Shown here: piece after piece, positions 30,357 to 39,444 of the stretch | Layout: each line of letters begins with the position of its first letter | Numbering within the stretch: the stretch's first letter is position 1 | NCBI RefSeq assembly: GCF_051020985.1 | Contig: NW_027475346.1 | Location: 1 to 64,000 of the forward strand | Direction: 5' to 3' | Source of the DNA: Nomia melanderi | Taxonomy: Eukaryota; Arthropoda; Insecta; Hymenoptera; Halictidae | Length of the DNA: 64,000 bases | The notes under the pieces: model-generated | The model's database searches: none | The model's input: the letters and a program-made list of their open reading frames with translations, nothing else | Told to the model about the DNA's origin: nothing | Translations under genes and position numbers: made by a program

Positions 30357-30501
30357 CCCCTCACCCCGTTGGCATCCCCCAGAAGGGGGGAAGTACCCAG
30401 GGACCACCACGAGGAGGTGGAGTGAGAGGAGTTTTAGGAAGCAGAGTTCGGCCGATGGATCCGAGCCTCCATCGACGGAACCCTACTTCCCTCCGGCCCC
30501 C
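30357..30501 (-). ncRNA. HDV-like ribozyme with replaced joint arm (B2)
   Basis: The P1, P2, P3 and P4 strands match the other copies. L3 is UCCUCGU and the active-site joint is CCAA. The distal arm between P1 and P2 is a different sequence: CGAUGGA pairs with UCCAUCG around an 8-nt loop, with an outer GUUC/GAAC pair and the conserved GGGAAG/CUUCCU. The 145-nt RNA again begins exactly at the element end. Confidence 0.86.
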
Positions 30502-30703
30502 GACCTAACCAAGACCTAACCAAGACCTAACCAAGACCTAACCAAGACCTAACCAAGACCTAACCAAGACCTAACCAAGACCTAACCAAGACCTAACCAA
30601 GACCTAACCAAGACCTAACCAAGACCTAACCAAGACCTAACCAAGACCTAACCAAGACCTAACCAAGACCTAACCAAGACCTAACCAAGACCTAACCAAG
30701 ACC
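30502..30703. repeat. Interstitial telomeric tract between B2 and B3
   Basis: This is 202 bp of uniform 11-bp unit. Confidence 0.97.
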
Positions 30704-31120
30704 TTTTTTTTTTTTTTTTTTTTTAACCCTGGATAACCTGCGTCAGGCACCCCTCACCATTGGGGCTGGCGAGGGGTAGTGTGAGATTCTTACTCACTAA
30801 AGCTCCAGGGGTGTTCCAGCCTCGGCCATAACAGGGGGTACACCGGAACCAAACATTTACCCTCAGTGTCACCCCCCGGCCCAGTATAAGCCAACACGAC
30901 ACGCTAGTATTACGCAACACTAACAGCATGGAAACACATCATGCACGAAAACGCGATCAAGACCCCCGCGGATCACGGGACGCAGCGTGAACACTCCGAC
31001 TGCGCCCTTCCCTCCCCAGGGCCCGTGCAAGAGTCGCCTCTAGCCCCAACTAGAGACGACTTGGGCCCTCTGGCACCCCGGTTCCGTGGGTCAAGAACCC
31101 CGGGCCCGGCGGCCAGAATC

Positions 31121-34100
31121 TTAAAGTGGGGGAGCCGGCGGTCCCGGACTTCTCGCCCGGCGGCGCCGCCGACCCCTCCCCCCACCCAGTCGAGAGGGAT
31201 GGGAGTCGCGCTCCCTCTCCCTCTCCGCCGCCTCCTTCTGCAGCATCACGTGCTCGCAGAAGGAGACGACGGCCCCCCGTTTTTGACCCCCCTCCAGCAG
31301 GGCCCTAATGAGCCCCGCTGGGGAGAGGTCCCGCCCGATGGCGCGGACCAGGACCCGACGCTCGGAAGCCCACGCTGGACAAAATTCCAACGTGTGCTGC
31401 GCCGTGTCCTGGTCCCCGTCGCAGTGCCGGCATTGGGCATCGCGCTCCCGCTTGATGCGGCACAGGTACTCCCCGAAGCAGCCATGCCCGGACAGCACCT
31501 GTGTCACGCGGAAGGTGAGTGGCACTCCACCACTGTCCCGCCAAGCCTCCCAGCTCGGCAAGACAGCCCCGACGACGCGGTGAGAGGCCAACTCCTCGTC
31601 TAAAAGACGAAGTCGCCAGCGCTCCCACACCCGCCGCCAGACCTGGTCCCTGGGGTTCCATACGGACCCCAGGGTGTCCGGGTCCCATTCCCCGGCGGTG
31701 TCCACGCCCCCGCCCCCAGACCTCGCCCGGAGATAAATATCTCGCAGAGCGATGGCCTGAAGGTCAAAGGGCGGGAACCCCGCCAGGACCGCCGCCGCTG
31801 CACCCGAGAGGGTGCGGTATCCCCTTACGATCCTGATGGCGGACAGCCTGTGCAGCCTGCCCATAAGGAGCAGGGTAGGCTTATCCGCCACCAGGTCGCC
31901 GGCAAAGATGGGCGCGCCGTACAGGACGACACTGCGCACCACCCCCGCGTACAGCCGCCGCACTCGCCCACCCGCACCCCCGAGGTTGGGGAGCAACCGC
32001 GCCAGGGCGCAAGTCACCCCCCAAGCCCGGGGGAACAGCCGAGCGAAATGGGGCCCGAACCGCCAGTGGCTGTCCAGGACGAGTCCCAGATATTTCATCT
32101 GGTTCCCGACCCGGACCGGAGCCCCCCCCACCATTATCCGCGAGTCGGGCGGCGGGCCGCCCAGACGGGACCGGTGGTACATCCACATCGCCTCCGTCTT
32201 GGTGGGCGAAACCCGCAGGCCCAACCCGCGGATAGAGCGCAATAACGCCGACGCCGCCACTTCCGCGGCCCGGCTGACCGACGCGAATCCCGTCCCGCCG
32301 ACCAGCAGAAGTGTGTCGTCTGCGTAGCAGACCACTTCCGTGTTCGGCGGGAGGGGATCCCTCAAAACTACATCGTACGCGATGTTCCATAAAGTGGGCC
32401 CCAGGACGGATCCCTGGGGCACCCCGCGGTCGATTGATCTCCTGTGAGACCTGCCGTCCCTATCCGTGAATAAGATCCACCTATCCCGGAGATACGCCGA
32501 GATTACCTTCCTCAGATACAGGGGAACCCGGAGGTACTCCAGTCCCTCCTGTATCTTACACCAGGGAAGCGAGTTGAAGGCGTTGTCGATGTCGATCGAC
32601 ACCGCCAGCACCACGCCCCCCCGGCCGGTCCAGCTCTCGGAGAAGGAGCGCACACGCCCGATAGCATCGAGCGTGCCACGCCCCCTCCGGAACCCGAACT
32701 GGGCCCCATCCAGTCCCGGCGCACGAAGGGACAGGTGGTCGACGAGGCGGGAATTTACTATTCTTTCAAACAGCTTTCCCACCTCGTCGAGCAAGCAAAT
32801 CGGCCTATAGGCCGAGGGCATTCCGGCAGGCCTCCCAGGCTTAGCTATGAGGATCAGCCGGGCCTCCTTCCATTCCCGCGGGTAGTCCCCGCGGGCCAGG
32901 CAGCTGTTGAACAACCGCCTGACCCGCGGGGCGAGGACCCCCATCGCCGCGCCCCAGGCGCGCCCGGGCAATCCGTCCGGCCCAGGCGCGACCTTCTTGG
33001 CACTCATGCGTTTAACCGCCCTCCCGAGCTCCTCGTTGTCGATTTCGAGCCCGCGCGACCACCCCCCGGCACCCGGATCGAAGCCGGATGCCCGCGAACG
33101 CGCGCCGGCCAATGCCGACGTTATAAAGCGGTCCACGGGGCCGAGATCGGGCGCACCATCCCCCCGTGGGAATAAGGTCCGGACTATGGTGTTTAACGTC
33201 CGGACGTCCAACGTTTCCGTCGTTGGGGGGGCCCAGGGCCTGAGCCTCCCCAAGACGATTCTGTACGCCCGACCCCACGGATCCCCGTGCACGGCACCGA
33301 GGAGCTCTTCCCAGGCACGGGACTTGGCTCTTCCGATAGCGTGCCGCAGGGCAAGCCGGGCGTCTGCGTACGCCCGGTATGCCTCCGCGACACGCCCATG
33401 CTCTAGCCCCCGCTTTCTGGCCCTGGTGAACCGCCGGCGGAGTCGGTTGCAGCAAACACGCAACCGCCCGATCTCCGCCGACCACCAATAGGCCCTTGCA
33501 TAGGGTCTGGGAGGCCCCGCACGGGGCATGGACGCGTCGCAAATCGCTACCATGCCCCGCCGGAGCTCCCAAGCAATGCGGTTCACCGGGTCAGCCAGCG
33601 AGAGGCCGCTGTTCGGTGAGGCCCAAGCCACGACCTGAGCCGCGGCGTTGAAAAGGTCCTCATCGATATCCCCCCATTTCCATCGCGGTGGTAGGGGTCC
33701 ACCCCCGCGTGAGCGTCTGGGTCCAACCAGGCATGCCCCCCCGCGAGAGGCAGAGTCCACCTGCATGAACACGTAAACGTGGTCAGACAGGGTCTCCACC
33801 TCCCCGAGGACCCGCCAGTCGGAGACCCGCCGCGCCGCCGAGGGGGAAGCCCAGGTGAGGTCCACCACAGACTCCCCCCTCGACGACACGAACGTGCTCT
33901 CCGAACCGGTGTTTAGGCACACCAGGTTCAACCCAGCCGCCCACTCCAGCAGCGCCGACCCCCTCGGATCCGTCCTGGGGGAACCCCATGCTGTCGCATG
34001 GGCGTTAAAGTCCCCCAGGACGAGAACCGCCCGGGGACCCTGTCGCAGGACAAAGTCCCCGAGTCCTCCCAGGAATTCATCGAATTCCTGTCGGCTACGG

Positions 34101-34372
34101 CTGGGGGAGATATAGACCCCCACCACCGCGATGTTGCCCCACAGGACCCCCGCGAATCCCGTACCCCGCCCCAGAAAGGAGCAGGGGGGGAAACCGGGGA
34201 GGCACTGCCACGTGATCGCAACGGAGCCGGCAGCGTCCCCCACCCAAAGAGGGTGGTTGGGCACCACGTATGGCTCCGCTGCGACCGACAGCCCCACCCG
34301 GTGCTCCATCAGGTGCTGGACCAAGAGGTCCTGTGCCCTTTTGGAGCGGCCCAGATTGGTCTGGAGGACTAC
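31121..34372 (-). CDS. ORF2 endonuclease/reverse transcriptase (B3)
   Basis: The reading frame is complete despite the 5' truncation of the element. It has the same motifs as B1 (NLGRS, AEPY, GDFNAH, LSDHV, DIDNAF, GVPQGSVLGP, YADD, CRHC). It differs from B4 by only a handful of residues. The frame is open from 34375; GTA overlaps the ORF1 TAG. Without the element's own 5' end, expression would need read-through transcription. Confidence 0.93.
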   Translation of the reverse strand, partial: VVLQTNLGRSKRAQDLLVQHLMEHRVGLSVAAEPYVVPNHPLWVGDAAGSVAITWQCLPGFPPCSFLGRGTGFAGVLWGNIAVVGVYISPSRSRQEFDEFLGGLGDFVLRQGPRAVLVLGDFNAHATAWGSPRTDPRGSALLEWAAGLNLVCLNTGSESTFVSSRGESVVDLTWASPSAARRVSDWRVLGEVETLSDHVYVFMQVDSASRGGACLVGPRRSRGGGPLPPRWKWGDIDEDLFNAAAQVVAWASPNSGLSLADPVNRIAWELRRGMVAICDASMPRAGPPRPYARAYWWSAEIGRLRVCCNRLRRRFTRARKRGLEHGRVAEAYRAYADARLALRHAIGRAKSRAWEELLGAVHGDPWGRAYRIVLGRLRPWAPPTTETLDVRTLNTIVRTLFPRGDGAPDLGPVDRFITSALAGARSRASGFDPGAGGWSRGLEIDNEELGRAVKRMSAKKVAPGPDGLPGRAWGAAMGVLAPRVRRLFNSCLARGDYPREWKEARLILIAKPGRPAGMPSAYRPICLLDEVGKLFERIVNSRLVDHLSLRAPGLDGAQFGFRRGRGTLDAIGRVRSFSESWTGRGGVVLAVSIDIDNAFNSLPWCKIQEGLEYLRVPLYLRKVISAYLRDRWILFTDRDGRSHRRSIDRGVPQGSVLGPTLWNIAYDVVLRDPLPPNTEVVCYADDTLLLVGGTGFASVSRAAEVAASALLRSIRGLGLRVSPTKTEAMWMYHRSRLGGPPPDSRIMVGGAPVRVGNQMKYLGLVLDSHWRFGPHFARLFPRAWGVTCALARLLPNLGGAGGRVRRLYAGVVRSVVLYGAPIFAGDLVADKPTLLLMGRLHRLSAIRIVRGYRTLSGAAAAVLAGFPPFDLQAIALRDIYLRARSGGGGVDTAGEWDPDTLGSVWNPRDQVWRRVWERWRLRLLDEELASHRVVGAVLPSWEAWRDSGGVPLTFRVTQVLSGHGCFGEYLCRIKRERDAQCRHCDGDQDTAQHTLEFCPAWASERRVLVRAIGRDLSPAGLIRALLEGGQKRGAVVSFCEHVMLQKEAAERERERDSHPSRLGGGRGRRRRRARSPGPPAPPL

Positions 34373-35142
34373 GAATTATCGACCTCCATGGCCCCCTCCG
34401 GACCTTCCCCCTCTGCTACGAGCGTAGCGGTGGAGGCGGCAATTGTTGGATCTATATCCACCAACTGCATTGCCTCCACCGCCACGCTCTCCCCCTGGGA
34501 TTGGGGCCCTGTGGGGCCCGTGCCCGTTCCCGTCCCCGACGACTCCGTGCCGCCCGCGGACTGGGAAGTACCGGGCGGCGCAGTCGACGGCGCCGGACTA
34601 TCGACTACAGTGGGGCCAGAAGGGCCCACACTGGTTCCGCCTGTAGCGCCGGCGCTACCGGCCTCTGCTGAGGGTGGTGCGGCCGCTGCCGCACGCTCCC
34701 TCTTCCGGCGCCGCCGCTGCGCGGACCGGGACTTGCCCGTGCCGTGTGCGGCCGCACACGCCGGCCCACCCATTCGGTGGCCGGCCTCAAGACCCCTGTC
34801 CTTACAGAGGAGACACGTAGGTGCCTCCTTACAGGACACCGCGCGATGGTCCGCGGAGCCACATCTAAAACATAGGTTGCCCCTATCAGCCGCGGCAGTG
34901 CACCGCAACCTCACGTGACCAAACGCGAGGCAGCGGTAGCACTGCAGCGGCCGGGTCTCTAGTGGCCTAACCGAGGCCGCGGACCACCCCACCTGGAGGC
35001 GCCCGCCCTCGGCGACCTTGCGGGCCGCCGAGAGGGGACACCTGACCCAAGCGGAGCCGAGGCTACGCGGGGGGGAGCGAATCTCCCCCACGCGCACCTC
35101 GTCCGCGCGGCATCCTCCCACGCGCGCTACGGCCGCCACGAT
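34369..35142 (-). pseudogene. ORF1 fragment (B3, C-terminal 257 codons and a stop)
   Basis: Only the C-terminal part of the Gag-like protein remains, beginning inside the central domain (at DIVAAVARVGG in B4 terms). It keeps the three zinc knuckles, the basic patch and the low-complexity tail. There are no internal stops. The 5' end is cut by the truncation junction with telomeric repeat. It matches the B4 ORF1 almost exactly over its length. Confidence 0.93.
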
Positions 35143-35421
35143 GACCTAACCAAGACCTAACCAAGACCTAACCAAGACCTAACCAAGACCTAACCAAGAC
35201 CTAACCAAGACCTAACCAAGACCTAACCAAGACCTAACCAAGACCTAACCAAGACCTAACCAAGACCTAACCAAGACCTAACCAAGACCTAACCAAGACC
35301 TAACCAAGACCTAACCAAGACCTAACCAAGACCTAACCAAGACCTAACCAAGACCTAACCAAGACCTAACCAAGACCTAACCAAGACCTAACCAAGACCT
35401 AACCAAGACCTAACCAAGACC
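35143..35421. repeat. Interstitial telomeric tract between B3 and A2
   Basis: This is 279 bp of uniform 11-bp unit. The first G could equally be the last base of B3. Confidence 0.97.
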
Positions 35422-35445
35422 TTTTTTTTTTTTTTTTTTTTTTTT

Positions 35446-35783
35446 AAAGTGGGGAATCTTCAAAAAGACGAACCCGGCCATCCAGCCGGGAACAGTGCCG
35501 GATTTGTACCGGCTAAACCCCACTGTTTTCCATCGCGGAATCCTTTAGCGACGGGGCCCGGCGCCTTCGATGCTTCCGGTACTCCCACTAAACCCCGCCA
35601 GACTCAAATTTCGTCCCGTTAATCGTAACTCGTTTATTGTAGTCCAAGATACATGTCGGGAAAACAGCGACATGTATCCCTTTATACCCCTCCTCTCTGT
35701 TGAAACTGGTTGGGAGGTGGGGATAGCAAGCCGAGGCTTATTGATCCCCCCCTCCCCCACCCCACAAGAAATTGTAGATCTCT
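35446..35783 (-). promoter_or_regulatory. Family A 3' UTR with compensated hairpin (A2)
   Basis: The 11-bp inverted repeat of A1 is here GATACATGTCG (35648-35658) with CGACATGTATC (35668-35678). One base pair has changed from G-C to A-T on both arms at once. The terminal closing stem and hairpins match A1. Confidence 0.7.
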
Positions 35784-38639
35784 CTACAACTCTTGCTCCA
35801 TTTCAAAAGTAGTTTCTCCACTAGTTGACAAGTCCATCTCTGTGCGGGGTATCGTCGGCCTCGAGGAAGTCGCCGTTTTCTTCCCGGCGTCCGAATGGCC
35901 CTTCTTCTTCTTCTTTACTAACCTCTCGGGCACGACTTGCGGCCTCTTGAACGCTGCCGACGGCGAGGCAACTTTCTTCTTTGATGCCGGTGCAGGCTGT
36001 TCCACCGGTTTTGTAGTCTTCTCGGGGGGATCCTTTGATGGACGCGGAGGTATCTCCGCCTTATCCCCTCCCCTTTTCTTACTCATCTCAAGGGCCTTGC
36101 ACGTCTGACTGCCCATTCGATGCTCCGAGTCGAAACCCTTCCGGTTGCACACCGGGCACTTATGTTTCTCTTCGGGGCATGCCCCGATCAGATGATCCTC
36201 TCCTCCGCACTTGAAGCACACCGGAGCTTTCTCCTCGGTCGAGGGACACTTGGACCGAACATGCCCAAACTCCAAGCATTTGAAGCATTGCAGTGGTCGA
36301 GCTTCCAGAGCCGTTACCAACACCGACGACCACCCGATCGCCAGCCTTTCTTCCTTCAAAACCTTCTTTCCGGCACCGATGGGGCACCTCACCCATGCGG
36401 CACCTAGTCCATTCGTCGGGAAACGAATCTCTCCTACCCTAACATCGTCGACGTCGCAATCGCCGGTAGTGGCGATCGCGGCCGCGATTTCAGCTCTGGT
36501 AATCGATTCGTCGATTCGGCGGAGACGCAGCTCGCAGCACTTCTGCGGCAGTCCCACCTTCAGTTCCGGCCTTTCCGAGAAAGCTGTTTTCAGCTTTCCC
36601 GCCAATTCTACCGCCTTTTCCTTACAATTCTCGCCCAGAATTTCAAGGACGGCTCCTCCTGTCACGGCTCTTTTTAACCTAATCTCCCCAGGTTTAATTC
36701 CAATAGTCCCGAGGTCGACCTTCTGCCGGGCTAGGGCTATCGCCTCCGACATCGAGATCTTCCCTTCTTCCAGTATATTCAAGGTAACCGCGGATGTAAC
36801 CGGTACTCTCCCCAGTTTTACCTTCTTTGTCTTCTTCTTCTGTTTACGACTCCTCTTCCTTTCCGATCCAGACGTCGGGGCCTCTCCATCCGAGGAGGTT
36901 GCCGAGACGACCTTCTTCGACTTCTTCTTCTTCTTCTCCCGTGTCTTCTTCTTTGAAACAGCCGTCCAATCCGATAATCTATCCACTGTGTCTTCCAAAT
37001 CCGACCCCAGTGGAGTAGATGTAATCATCCGGCTGCTTCCCGCATCGGTAGATTCCTTCCTTTTACTTTTGCCTCTCGCGCAATCAGCAAAGGTAAGGGC
37101 CTTGCCTCCCGCCTTGATCGGGGATGACTCCCTTAACCGCGCCTGGGCCTCCAAGAGTCTACGTCTTAACGAGGCCATGTTACTGTCGTCCTTTTTGCTC
37201 TTCTTGGACTCGAGAATCCTACCACTCGAGGTCGAGGTTTCCCCTTTCCTCTCCGAGAGTCCCAGCCTCTGGAGATTTTCCTTGAAGAACGTCTCCATTG
37301 ATCCCCTCATTTGATCCATTATCCGGTGTTCCATCGACTGCAGTTCCACCTTCAAGTCGAACACGGCGCTCTGCTTAGCTTCCTCGACTTCCGTCATCGC
37401 GGCTCTAGCGCGAGACTCTAGAGCCTGACTTTTCGCCGTACCTTCTCTTGATCTTGCCAGCTCGGCTCGAAGCGACTCTATCGTTGCTTTCAGATCGTAA
37501 ACAGTCTTGTCTTGTTCAGTCATCTGCGTCAGCAGCCTGGCATTTTCCGTCCGAAGCTGCATCACGTCCGCAGGCCCTTGAAACCGGGAGTGCATTTCCA
37601 TGGCCATGTGCTTCGTAATCTTCGCGCACAGTCGCAACGACCGCACAAACGTTCCCTTTAGGTTACTCGAGTGTTCCGACACATAGTGTATTTGGTCCTG
37701 CAGCTCTATGACCCTCGCTGCCAAGTCTGCGGTACTCATACAAACTATGTCTTCTCGAATTTCTTCGTCGGTAGGCAAAGTGTCCTTCTTCTTCTTCTTC
37801 TTTTTGCTCTTCTCCGTCACTTTCCCAGTCCTTATGTATTCGATGTCCGCTCGAAGTCGCTCTTCTGCCGACCACTTCTCACCGCTACTCGGGTAATCCA
37901 GTGGTATCCTCCTTTTGCGTCCTCCGCCGGTATCCGTCGACGAGATGGTACAAACGGATTCGTCCCTCCGCTGTCGGTCGTCCTTGTGCTGGAGTTTCCA
38001 CTCCTCCTTCATTTGACGAAGATAGTCGTCGTAGTCTTCCAATGGAGCCAAAGCGTGAGGTTCGCCGTGAGCCCCCTCGAGCGATAGGCGTGTAAACCTC
38101 TCTGCAGCCAAATGAGCCGCGTCCTTCTTCCAGGGCATCTTCCGGTTGTCGACGGTGCGCACTTCGCCTTGCGGGGTGCGCACTTTCCAACGGTGCTCGT
38201 CGATGTACCCCACCAGTTGGTCCGGTCCCTCTACTCCTTGAACATTCACGTGTCTAATCGTTCGTCCGGGTATATTCATGCCCGAGGCAGTGGAGGCGAA
38301 GCTGACATCCTCCAACTCCTCCTGAAGACTACATTCGAAGCTCCTGCGACCTGGTGACCCCCTCCAGGTGTAACCGGATGGCCCCGCCACCGGTTCGTCG
38401 AAGGAGCTTTCCCTCCTGGGTCTCGTATCCGAAGATCGTCGTCCGGGGACATGCCTTGTCGGTGGTTGCTCACAACTCGTCATTTCCGCCTCCGGGGCAT
38501 TGTGGCCAACCCCGGCAGGCCCGCAGTCGTAGGTTAACGATGCGGGGGAGCCTGCTCGTACACTCTTACCCGCACCGGTACTGGGGGTTCCGACGCCCCC
38601 TGCACCGTAGCCTTTAATTTTATTCTTTTTGTCAGCCAT
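35784..38639 (-). CDS. Gag-like ORF1 protein of family A (A2, 951 aa)
   Basis: The gene is intact and has the same layout as in A1: YGAGG start, family-A-only N-terminal segment, NLKGT motif with coiled coil, lysine-rich linker, central ORF1 domain and three zinc knuckles. It is one residue shorter than A1 because one Thr is missing in the SSDT(T)RPRR stretch. It carries ASKKK before the VASPSAAF motif, where most copies have ASQKK. Confidence 0.9.
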   Translation of the reverse strand: MADKKNKIKGYGAGGVGTPSTGAGKSVRAGSPASLTYDCGPAGVGHNAPEAEMTSCEQPPTRHVPGRRSSDTRPRRESSFDEPVAGPSGYTWRGSPGRRSFECSLQEELEDVSFASTASGMNIPGRTIRHVNVQGVEGPDQLVGYIDEHRWKVRTPQGEVRTVDNRKMPWKKDAAHLAAERFTRLSLEGAHGEPHALAPLEDYDDYLRQMKEEWKLQHKDDRQRRDESVCTISSTDTGGGRKRRIPLDYPSSGEKWSAEERLRADIEYIRTGKVTEKSKKKKKKKDTLPTDEEIREDIVCMSTADLAARVIELQDQIHYVSEHSSNLKGTFVRSLRLCAKITKHMAMEMHSRFQGPADVMQLRTENARLLTQMTEQDKTVYDLKATIESLRAELARSREGTAKSQALESRARAAMTEVEEAKQSAVFDLKVELQSMEHRIMDQMRGSMETFFKENLQRLGLSERKGETSTSSGRILESKKSKKDDSNMASLRRRLLEAQARLRESSPIKAGGKALTFADCARGKSKRKESTDAGSSRMITSTPLGSDLEDTVDRLSDWTAVSKKKTREKKKKKSKKVVSATSSDGEAPTSGSERKRSRKQKKKTKKVKLGRVPVTSAVTLNILEEGKISMSEAIALARQKVDLGTIGIKPGEIRLKRAVTGGAVLEILGENCKEKAVELAGKLKTAFSERPELKVGLPQKCCELRLRRIDESITRAEIAAAIATTGDCDVDDVRVGEIRFPTNGLGAAWVRCPIGAGKKVLKEERLAIGWSSVLVTALEARPLQCFKCLEFGHVRSKCPSTEEKAPVCFKCGGEDHLIGACPEEKHKCPVCNRKGFDSEHRMGSQTCKALEMSKKRGGDKAEIPPRPSKDPPEKTTKPVEQPAPASKKKVASPSAAFKRPQVVPERLVKKKKKGHSDAGKKTATSSRPTIPRTEMDLSTSGETTFEMEQEL

Positions 38640-38789
38640 AAGTTGTTTATTAAAAAAGGTTTGCCAAAAGTCGCGACCATGTTTCCAGTCCCCACCAGAG
38701 GTGGTTTCGCTCCTCCGTGTCAGCCTCCCCGGCATGGTTGAACCTACCGGTACAGCCTGGCACATCACGGGAGTTACTTCCTCTGGTGA

Positions 38790-38933
38790 CCCCTCACCCC
38801 GTTAGCATCCCCAGAAGGGGGAAGTACCCAGGGACCACCGCGAGGAGGTGGAGTGAGAGGAATTTCAGGAAGCAGAATCCATCCAAGAGGACCGAAATCT
38901 CAATTGGATGAACCCTACTTCCCTCAGGCCCCC
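38790..38933 (-). ncRNA. HDV-like ribozyme (A2)
   Basis: This 144-nt RNA has P1, P2, P3, P4, L3 and the CUAA joint identical to A1. It begins exactly at the telomere junction. Confidence 0.86.
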
Positions 38934-39080
38934 GACCTAACCAAGACCTAACCAAGACCTAACCAAGACCTAACCAAGACCTAACCAAGACCTAACCAAG
39001 ACCTAACCAAGACCTAACCAAGACCTAACCAAGACCTAACCAAGACCTAACCAAGACCTAACCAAGACCTAACCAAGACC
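38934..39080. repeat. Interstitial telomeric tract between A2 and A3
   Basis: This is 147 bp of uniform 11-bp unit, the shortest spacer in the window. Confidence 0.97.
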
Positions 39081-39444
39081 TTTTTTTTTTTTTTTTTTTT
39101 TTTTTAAAGTGGGGAATCTTCAAAAAGACGAACCCGGCCATCCAGCCGGGAACAGTGCCGGATTTGTACCGGCTAAACCCCACTGTTTTCCGTCGCGGAG
39201 TCCTTTAGCGACGGGGCCCGGCGCCTTCGATGCTTCCGGTACTCCCACTAAACCCCGCCAGACTCAAATTTCGTCCCGTTAATCGTAACTCGTTTATTGT
39301 ATTCCGAGGTACATGTCGGGAAAACAGCGACATGTACCCCTTCATACCCCTCCTCTCTGTTGAAACTGGTTGGGAAGGTGGGGATAGCAAGCCGAGGCTT
39401 ATTGATCCCCCCCTCCCCCTCACCACAAGAAATTGCAGATCTCT

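Larger units (their letters stand above)
23935..30501 (-). mobile_element. Family B retrotransposon, copy B2 (complete, variant 5' arm and tail)
   Basis: This is a full-length 6.57-kb autonomous element: ribozyme 30357-30501, 5' UTR 30213-30356, ORF1 27600-30212, ORF2 24352-27603 and 3' UTR 23955-24351, which begins with the same closing stem as B1. The tail is unusual: nine A followed by TAATAATAATA in RNA sense (plus strand 23935-23954) instead of a pure A run. The 5' terminal stem-loop arm has a completely different sequence from the other copies but still pairs. Confidence 0.95.
30704..35142 (-). mobile_element. Family B retrotransposon, copy B3 (5'-truncated)
   Basis: This 4.4-kb copy has a 21-nt tail (30704-30724), 3' UTR (30725-31120), intact ORF2 (31121-34372) and only the last part of ORF1. 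At 35142/35143 it stops within ORF1 and passes straight into GACCTAACC. The ribozyme, 5' UTR and roughly 70% of ORF1 are missing, as expected when reverse transcription stops early. The truncated end sits at the same repeat register as the full-length ends. ORF2 and the 3' UTR are almost identical to B4, so both come from one recent source. Confidence 0.95.
35422..38933 (-). mobile_element. Family A Gag-only retrotransposon, copy A2
   Basis: This is a complete copy: 24-nt tail (35422-35445), 3' UTR (35446-35783), single ORF (35784-38639), structured 5' UTR (38640-38789) and ribozyme (38790-38933). It is nearly identical to A5. It is the first of five A copies in a row (A2-A6). Confidence 0.95.
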
